Shown here: positions 56,219 through 64,000 of the stretch, piece after piece | Numbering within the stretch: the first letter of the stretch is position 1 | Layout of the letters: each line of letters begins with the position of its first letter | Program-made: the position numbers and the translations under genes | DNA from: Bryopsis sp. KO-2023 | Lineage: Eukaryota; Chlorophyta; Ulvophyceae; Bryopsidales; Bryopsidaceae | Reading direction: 5' to 3' | Length of the DNA stretch: 64,000 bases | Assembly (NCBI GenBank): GCA_030272585.1 | Contig: BSYQ01000004.1 | Coordinates: 2,356,001-2,420,000, forward strand | Notes under the pieces: model-generated | What the model saw: the letters and a program-made list of their open reading frames with translations, nothing else | The model's database searches: none | Told to the model about the DNA's origin: nothing

Positions 56219-58616
56219 CATAAACACGTTCAAAAACCCCGTTTTCTTGTCTGATCCACAACACGAGATAACCCTTTCCCCCCCTTGCAAAACCAAACTA
56301 ATCAGACACAACGAAAAAGGGATATCAAAAACTGCTTGTTCCCCTCATCGCACACTGCGCCTTTTGTGCGCTTGGCTGATTGGTGTGTCGGTGGTTTCGC
56401 CCCTTCCTCGTGACTGTCGCCCCTCTGGTACAGCGGCATCACTTCCAGGGTACATGTACCAGCCACTGTACAGTGGCAACAACGACAACAGTGGCACAAG
56501 TTACAGCGTACAGTGCACCACGTGGTACTTCCAGAATACCACATACATGGCACGACATGTGCATGTCAGGGACGTTCGTCCAATGAACAAACACAAATGC
56601 CTGTGACGGGAAACAAATGGCCAAGTGATGGCTGGTAGGTTGTCATAATACGTATACACCAACACAAGCTTTGGGGAAGTCAGTGTGGCCAAAAAGCTTG
56701 CATGGCATGAGATTTTCAGAGTGTGTTCCAGAAAGTGGTTGTCTTGGCACGCCCTTTCAATATATGATTGACGATCGACACACATTGCCTTGAGCATCCC
56801 CTCACACACAATATGTTCTTTACAGAATAATGAAAGCTACCTTTTTATTGGACTTGAATAATAAGTCCAACAGAAATTGTTCAAAAAGAAATTGGCGTGC
56901 ACACATCCTGAAATCACTGATATATTACAAGCACACAATGCGTGGCCTGTGTAGATACCACAACCCCAGAACTGATGTCCCATCCGCAAACACAATGCAC
57001 AGCACACAATCAAAAGAAAAAAAAGAAAAAACATAAACCAAAACAAAACAAAATGAAACCATATCATGGCCCAGCCAAGGCCCCATCGGAGCTCATCACT
57101 CCATCGATTCAGAACCTGAAAATGCTAACGAGAGTAAAACAACAGGAGCCAGAAACCGAAGAGAAACCAGTAACCTTGTCCCACTCTGTCACGACACCAT
57201 TCTCCAGTTCATCGAATCAAAACGCAAAACGTGTTGGGCGTCGAGCGGACGGAGACGTGGCTTAGTCGTATTAACAGGGGGGTTCAACAATAACTGTATG
57301 TGAAATTATGGAGGGCTCAGTGCAGGCTGATGGAGAGGCTTGTCGCTTTTGGTGTCCTTTTTTTTCCATGCCCTGCTTCTGAATCTGTGGGGTCATTTGC
57401 TCTGTTTTTTGATCTTGCCTTGAGAGCTGGCGTGCCTGGGGCTCAATTTTTTTCGCCCGAAGCACGTTTTGTCCCTTTGCATTGTGTCAATCGGGGTTTT
57501 ACAACCCTCCAAAAAGAACAATGTTCCATAATTCCCCTCTTGTTTCAAGCAAACCAGCAAACGCATTGCTGACATTGATCTGCAATACTCAATAAAGACG
57601 TTTGTATGGACTGATTCCTACTCGGTACACCGATGTTTCTATCTTGTAAACACCTATATGTAATATCAACAAAGTAAATTTGGGTTTGCTCCAAATATTT
57701 CGCAGCTTTCATCCGATCGGGATTGCAAATGCGGCAACAATTGCAAAAACCCCACCCACCAGTCAGTCAGCTGCAAGGCTAATTAGCCTTATAAGGCGTA
57801 TCAACGAATGGTGATATTTGACAAGCTGAACACTCCCAACCAGCCTAACCATGACCGTTCTTACCTAATCCAAGAGAGCAAACAGGACAGTCCCCCCAAA
57901 TAACAATTAGAGGGATGGAATGCCAGTTGTGAGACTGTTAAAGTCTTTGGGTGAACTATCACCAGAGTGTAGTCGACGGGGATTGAGGGATTTGATTGGT
58001 AAAGTGGATACTCATAACTTATGAGTAAACTTGAAGTTTAATTAAACAGGAACAATAGTAACACAGGCACCTCCTTTGCGGGCCTTATCACTTAATTAAG
58101 TGACAATATACCTTTCAAGGTCTCACTTCTGTCTTAACACCGTGTTAAGAGTGACTCTCAAGACATTGCCACCGCCGAGGCAACAATATGCAACACAGCA
58201 AAACATACATTATTCAGGACTAGGCAATATTATAATTGATTGACTGACTCAGGACTAGATTTCTGGTGCTGGTTTTGCAATCTCCCGATGCCCATGCAAA
58301 AGAGATGGATTTCAGAACGATATTCTGCACTTCAGTCGTGGATGTGTGGTGTTCCCAACATTTTCTATCAAAGACCCATCATACTACCAATTTTTCGACC
58401 ATAAAACCTCCCCCGCCAACACACACGACAGGTGTCCCCAAACCTGTCGTATTCAAGTCGTGATGATGAGTCATCGACAATGAGTCATTGTTGATGCGAG
58501 CACGTTCAAAGAAACCAAGATGCGATCAATTCATTGGCACAATTTACTGGCCAAACGAGACCTGAAAAAAAATGATCCAATCGACTATAAAAATCGCGCA
58601 ACCAGCCAAATTGCAA
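56219..58616. other. 5' flank of gene D and intergenic region
   Basis: Positions 56219-56390 hold the upstream DNA shared with genes A, B and E, in reverse. The dispersed ankyrin-flank repeat recurs at about 57295-57500. A run of short palindromes lies at 57950-58158. I see no protein gene in either strand. Confidence 0.45.
57950..58158. repeat. Cluster of six short perfect palindromes
   Basis: GGTGA-ACTA-TCACC (57950-57963), ACTCATAA-C-TTATGAGT (58010-58026), GTTTAATTAAAC (58036-58047), TCACTTAATTAAGTGA (58088-58103), CTTAACAC-C-GTGTTAAG (58133-58149) and AGAGT-G-ACTCT (58148-58158) lie within 209 bp. Their density is unlike the rest of the window. The function is unknown. Confidence 0.8.
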
Positions 58617-59430
58617 ACAAACAAACAAACAAACAAACATCATTTACATTGTGTAGGAGATGCCGCTCTCCTATTACAACGAATATATAATGATCCAATC
58701 TATTCCCATAGAATCAACTGTCTAATCTGAATTGCCTTTCGTAAATAAAAAGCCACCCGATAGATGTTTTGTTGATTAAAAAACCCTTTGATATTTCGAA
58801 AAACAAACAAATCCGAAAATGATCTTCTTAATCCATTATATAACGGGCAAATAAAAATAAAATGCGATTCATCTTCAATCCAAGGTGAACCACAATAAGG
58901 ACAATATCTTCGTTGTCTGTCCACATTATCGTATCGACCAGTTTCTATTGCCAAAACAGAACATCCCAATCTAAACCGCATATATAAAGAGCGAAGACTT
59001 CGATCTCCAATTGACTCTAAACGTTTTAAACCATCTCGCCCACAATAAAAAGAATTCAAATAGGACTCAACTTTAGGATATCGACCAGCCGAATCAAACG
59101 TTTGAGAAACCCAATAAACCTTGTACGCTCTTTGCCAAGCCTGAATGTCAATAGAACCATCCTCTAATAATAAAGGAGACGATGAACTAGAAGTGAAAGA
59201 ATCTAACAATTGCCTCATTTTTTTGAAACCACATAACCGTCCCAGAATCTTTGCCTTTAGCAAATAATCGAGCTGCCATATTTGGTGCCGAAGGATTGAC
59301 CAAATGATTCCAAAAACGAAAAGCTTGTCGAATAAAATAAAAATGAAGAGGTTTCACTTTGAGGTCCAACAATATTAAGGAATTAGGAGTCGACGGAGAA
59401 AGACCCAATAACCATCGGAGAAACGAATTT
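58617..59430 (-). mobile_element. LINE (non-LTR retrotransposon) 3' fragment
   Basis: The minus strand encodes the C-terminal part of a LINE polyprotein: an LLGLSPSTPN segment, PLHFYFIRQAFRFWNHL, then a Cys/His cluster of the form CPYCGSPWIEDESHFIFICP, ending at 58700. One frameshift separates the two parts near 59230. The reverse transcriptase core is absent, so the copy is 5'-truncated near 59430. A (GTTT)n tail at about 58617-58640 marks the 3' end. Confidence 0.78.
58700..59263 (-). pseudogene. LINE polyprotein C-terminal fragment
   Basis: This is the longest open piece of the LINE, about 180 codons. It contains the C-x2-C ... H-x4-C type cluster typical of LINE C-termini, which binds nucleic acid during target-primed reverse transcription. 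The frame preceding it (59187-59408) belongs to the same protein but is shifted, so the copy is dead. Confidence 0.72.
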
Positions 59431-60288
59431 TTTGGGAATCCAACAGTTGATAGTGGGGAAAATCAGCAAGCAAACGCATTATTTTGCTGCGACTAATTCC
59501 GACACATGTAAAAGAAACTTGAGAAAAAAAGAAAAATCTGAATTTAAAACGGATCATGGTACTGAAACAAAAAATATTACCTTCGTCGATCATGCATTGC
59601 ATGGAACAATACTTCACTTGGCGCAAAAAGGAAAATTGCATCCAAAAACAGAAAAAAAACGAAAAAAAAAAACGCCTCTCCAACTTGAGGAGTTTTGCCA
59701 GTGAGACGATATTCCTTCATTCATGCACATCGGACTTTTTTTTTCCTTCCGAATTCCTCTCAAAAAGAATCTTTCTTTCCCATGATAATTCTCCTTGGCC
59801 TTTGTTTGAACCCCATTAAGGGTTGATTTCGATCTTAAACCAGGCTGACACATGTGTCTGTACAGTCCCATCAATGATTGGGCGCCTTGGCATCCTTGCA
59901 TGGGGTCTTTTCTTGCATCAAGGGAACGCGTTCCTCACACGAAGTTGCACTGAAAACGCATTTCGTTCGAAGCAAGTGAAACACAGTCCAAGACTGAGCG
60001 GCTTCTTCGTGTGTAATCATGATTTGATTTGAAACACAGTCCAAGACTTCCAGCCACCCGTCATGAGGAGACACAAGCCTCCAAGGTTCGGGCGGGCCAA
60101 CAGCCATCAGACAACCCAACCAGCAACCAGCGAAGCGTACAAAAGGCTCAGTCTTTGATGAGGAGAACAAGCAGTTTTTTTGGATACCTTTTCGTTGTTT
60201 CTGATCAGTTTGGAACTCGATTTTTGAAAAAGGGGGCAGAAAGAGTTTGTATTTACAGACAAGCACGGCGCTGTTGAATATGTTTACG
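59431..60288. other. 5' flank of gene E
   Basis: It is duplicated from, or shared with, the flank of gene B (6740-7570), including the phrase ggaatccaacagttga and a later block with gattgggcgccttggcatcc. The LINE fragment joins this block near 59430. No gene is seen. Confidence 0.5.
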
Positions 60289-63200
60289 ATGCTCTCCGTC
60301 CTGATCGTATGGACATTGTGCTGCTGTTCCGGGGCAACGATTTCGTATGCTGCACCGATAGGTGGGTCGATCCGGAGCCATTCCGCGGTGATCATCTGCG
60401 TAGTCCTGGGGAATCGCAGATGCAGGGCTGGTGTTTCTCAAACGAGCTGCTAGACTTTAGGGTGGCTGAATTTGAATTCGCATTGATTCCGCAGGCGCGG
60501 CGGCTGGAGGCGACGGTCTGCAGGTGTGATCATATCCATTCGAATTTGAGCCGACGGGGTCCCGCTTTTCGATTAGGTGATGAGCTGATATTTTGTTACA
60601 GGGCGATGCGGAACGGGTGCGTGCTGAGAGCTGGGCTAGGGTCGATCATTCGACTCGGAAGCTGCTCCTGGATGTTGACGCGTTTCTTGTTGTGGGTGTA
60701 CTGGCAGAGATCTTGAAGTGTTTGTTTAGAAAGTTCACTTTGTAAAGAGATAGTGTTGTAGGAGATTAAGAGCCAATTAAGTCCATTTTTATTGAACAAA
60801 TATACTTCGCAGTGCAAAGTCCCAACTTGGCTGACAGCTTCTGGTATATATTTATGCGTGCATGTAACATTCACTTGAGGGTGGGGGTATGCATCAAGGA
60901 TCAGTTGATTTTTTGTTTTTTTACAGAGGTTCATGCTTTCACTGCTGTTTTCAACAGCCTGCTGTTCAAAATAGATTTGCTTTAAATGCTTATTTCTTCT
61001 TAAACCTGTGTTTTTTCCTTTTTTTAAATGACAGGAAAAATGTTGGAACTGCAAAAGACAGAACGAAGCACTTTTCAATGCGACTCTTGCGGGCGACTCC
61101 AAGAAAGTCAAGGTACTCCTGTGATCAACTGCACTTTTTGTTTTTTCTTCCTTTTTTGGGGGGAAAAAAACTTGTCTTTGCAAAATAAACATCATGTTCA
61201 ATTGTTTTTCCAGGGGCTTATCTCAAAGGGTGCTGATGTGAACAAAACAGTATCAAATGAGGGGAATAGCCTGCTACATGTTGCTTCTTATAAGAATGAT
61301 ACATCAGACATTGTTGAAATTCTTATCGCAGCAGGTGACCACTCCAATCATCAAAGAAGTTCAAGAAGCGATTTTGGATTTTTTTTTTTCTAAAATTTTT
61401 TTAGTGTCTTATTAATGATGCGATTCTGCTCCACAATGTAATTTATGTTTGATTGTTTGTTTGTCTTCTTAATGAATACCCCCCAAAAAAATTGGTCCAT
61501 CATTATCACCGCCCTGCACACAGCCCCCATCCCACCCCCTTTGTTTTCAATTCACGATTGAAAGAAAATGGTCAGTCATGTCCAAATTGGAGCACTACAC
61601 TTTGGGACTGTTTTGTTTTTCCTATTGCAGTTCTCGTATGGAAAGTATATTTTCCCAAAATTTTTGCTATCTGTTTTTTCAAAAAAGAATAGTAGTTTTT
61701 CTTACAATTGCTCGAGAATTCGCTGCAGGGGTGAATATCGATGCGCGAAATGAAGATGGGGATACTCCATTGCATCTTGCTGCAGCATATGATCACTTGG
61801 ATGTTGCCAAGATTTTGATCAAAGCAGGTAATGCATGCTTGTGTTTTAAACCTAGCCAGGGATTGTGTTCTTGGATGAAAAGTGTTTTTTTCAACCAAAA
61901 CCTTTTTACTACGTGAAGTTTTGCTTAGCTGGAAATACTTTTTGCCTAGTACTGGGGTTCATGTTGCCAAAAATTCAATATTATACATATTTTGAATTTT
62001 AAATTTCAAATTTTAATTCAGCAGCAACTAATGTATCCCATTGCAAAAAATAAATTTATTCTATAGCACTGCCAGAGTCTTTGTTTTTTTAGATTTCGTC
62101 GATTTTTCTTTTTGAAACAAAGAAACAACGTAATGATCGAGTATTTGCTGCAGGGGCGACCGTTGAAGCACAAAACGAACGTGACCAAACTCCATTGCAT
62201 TATGCTGCAGAATATGGTGGCTTGGATGTTGCCAAACTTTTGGTCAAAGAAGGTAGTGCATGCAGAATATCGGACCTTCCTGTTGCCTATCCATTGATGC
62301 ACTCCTGTTTCCACCACAAACTGTGTTGGTTCTTGTAGGGGCGAATGTGGATTTCAGAGACGAGCGTGAAACCACCCCCTTGATGCAAGCGTCACATTTT
62401 GGAAAAGTGAAGCTGGTTGAGTATCTCCTAGCAGCAGGTACCAACCTAGAGGGGTTTCTGACCACCTTTCTTTTTTTGGTGCAGATGTATCATCGGTGGT
62501 GGAACTAGGGAGGTCTGAAAAAATGCAGAATGGTCATTTTTTGAGTGATTTTTTGTGTGGGAGAATTACTGCTTTTGGATGTTGAGCAGAGAGAAGGGTT
62601 TTTTTGGGGGGTGGGGGTGGGGGTGGGGGAGGGTGGGTGCTGATAATTTTTTCTTATTGTTTCTTCGATATTAGTTGTGGCTGACAAAACTTGCAGTGTT
62701 GGTCGAGAATCCATATCAAACTCATGGCTGTGGCTTGGTATGTATTGCAACATGTCTGTAGCGGTTTGCTTCAGGGGCAGAGATTGATTCACGAGATACT
62801 TACGACGACACTGCATTGCATTCGGCCGCAAGTGAAGATCACTTGGATGTTGTCACAGTTTTGATCCGAGCAGGTGAAGTTCAACAGCATTTTTGGTGTA
62901 TACATGCCTTGCAGCGCAAATTGGCGTCAGGACAACTATCTTGAAATAATGTAGTCAGATACATCGTTGATTGTTTTCTTCCAGGGGCAGATGTGGAATC
63001 AAAATCAAAGACTGGATATACTCCATTGATGGAAGCGTCACGTTACGGAGGAGTGCAGTTGGTTCAGCATCTCCTGGAATCAGGTGATCTTTGGGATTTT
63101 TCTGGTTCGTTTCCATATTGCTTTTCTGGGGAAAAAAGCAGATCCCTGCTTGGAAGATGCCCATTCAAGCACCATAAAGTTTCATAAAATATACGTATCA

Positions 63201-64000
63201 CACACAGAGCTAAAACTAGTCAACAATTTGATGGCGCTGAGGGTTGCGACATGCACTTCATAAATTTTTTTAGGGGCCGATGTCAATGCACAAAACGATT
63301 ATGGGATGACTGCTTTACACGCGGCTGCTTCACGCGCCGCTATCTTTGGAACCTCTGGAGACATTGTCGATATTTTGATCAAAGCAGGTGACGTACGATA
63401 GAGGGCGCTGGATTTGCTTTGCTTTTTCCTTGGTGAAAGTCACATATTAACTTGATTTAAATAAATAGTAACGATGGAAGTGGGGTCGACATGTCTCACA
63501 CAGACGTTGCATTGCTTTTTCCTTCAAAGGCAAATATGAAGTTAGACACACCCTCTAAATTCACACCTTTCTCAACCATTTTTATTTTATGATAAAATGC
63601 TGGGATCCTGGCAGTTGAGATATGCATTGAAACTCTTCCCTCATGGATTGTTGCAGGGGCGAATCTAAACACACAGAACACATCCGGTGAAACTCCATTG
63701 CATGAAGCTGTAAATGGAAGAAATAGCCCGGAGGTTGTCGCGGCATTAATCAAAGCAGGTGATTTATTTCGGAGTAAACCCTTGAAAAAAAAATGATTGT
63801 CACAGTTGTAACCAAAAATTATATATATATATGAATGAATGTTCAACTTACATTAGGTAAACTTGCCCAACGACGGCCGTCCACAACGAGGTGTTTTAGC
63901 CTTGCCCTTAGTAAAAATTCAGCCCAATAAAGTCAGCTCTAGAAAACCCTTCACAGTTGCATCTAAAAATAAAGTAAACCTAGTAAAAATCCCTTGTGAA
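60289..64000 (+). CDS. Ankyrin-repeat protein with signal peptide, gene E (5' part, runs off the window)
   Basis: Exons: 60289-60361, 60495-60523, 60602-60691, 61035-61112, 61214-61334, 61729-61827, 62154-62252, 62339-62437, 62775-62873, 62985-63083, 63274-63387, 63657-63758, then an intron to the window edge. The frame is open throughout, 1,102 nt so far. The start MLSVLIVWTLCCCSGATISY is signal-peptide-like, followed by the Ala/Gly microexon, STRKLL, CWNC and one ankyrin repeat per exon. Exon order matches gene B one for one, without B's lesions, so E is the intact sister. The terminal exon is outside the window. Confidence 0.82.

Overview
The window is nuclear DNA from an intron-rich eukaryote: GT-AG introns, nested class I and class II transposons, no bacterial operon features. 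I cannot fix the species. A plant-like initiator-Met-type primer site in a Ty3 chromovirus, a tnp2-type CACTA element and one-repeat-per-exon gene modules would suit an alga or early plant lineage, but this is a weak inference.

The host genes are copies of one ankyrin-repeat family. Gene A (524-6090, +) looks intact. Gene B (7573-14738, resuming 44113-44265, +) is a broken paralogue. Gene C (45052-46033, +) is a truncated remnant. Gene D (56218-50268, -) is nearly intact. Gene E (60289 to the right edge, +) is intact as far as it is visible and is the close sister of B. All four complete 5' ends splice in phase: a 73-nt exon encoding a signal-peptide-like start, a 29-32 nt Ala/Gly microexon, an STRKLL exon, a CxNC exon, then many 99-nt phase 1-1 exons that each encode one ankyrin repeat. 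The end is a larger exon with 3-4 repeats and a Cys-rich tail. The predicted product is a secreted or ER-routed ankyrin protein.

Gene B's last exon is split by a 29.4-kb CACTA (En/Spm-type) transposon, 14739-44109. It has CACTA termini, an 18-bp inverted repeat with two mismatches, and a 3-bp GCA target duplication. It carries two divergent multi-exon genes: a tnp2-like transposase on the left (minus strand) and an unknown protein on the right (plus strand). It also has a 57-bp subterminal tandem array. Nested inside it are a foldback element (19703-19921), a Ty3/gypsy chromovirus with apparently identical LTRs (20012-29187), about 5.6 kb of unassigned sequence holding a 465-bp hAT-type MITE, and a 2.84-kb hAT element with one nonsense codon (36159-39000). 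A 175-bp relative of that hAT lies in an intron of gene D. A LINE 3' fragment lies upstream of gene E.

The chromovirus is unusual. It has two duplicated small ORFs before gag, gag and pol in a -1 relation with a 16-nt overlap, and an intact coiled-coil plus RING-like ORF after pol, where an envelope gene would sit in other elements. Coordinates of exons come from reading splice signals and phase by eye.
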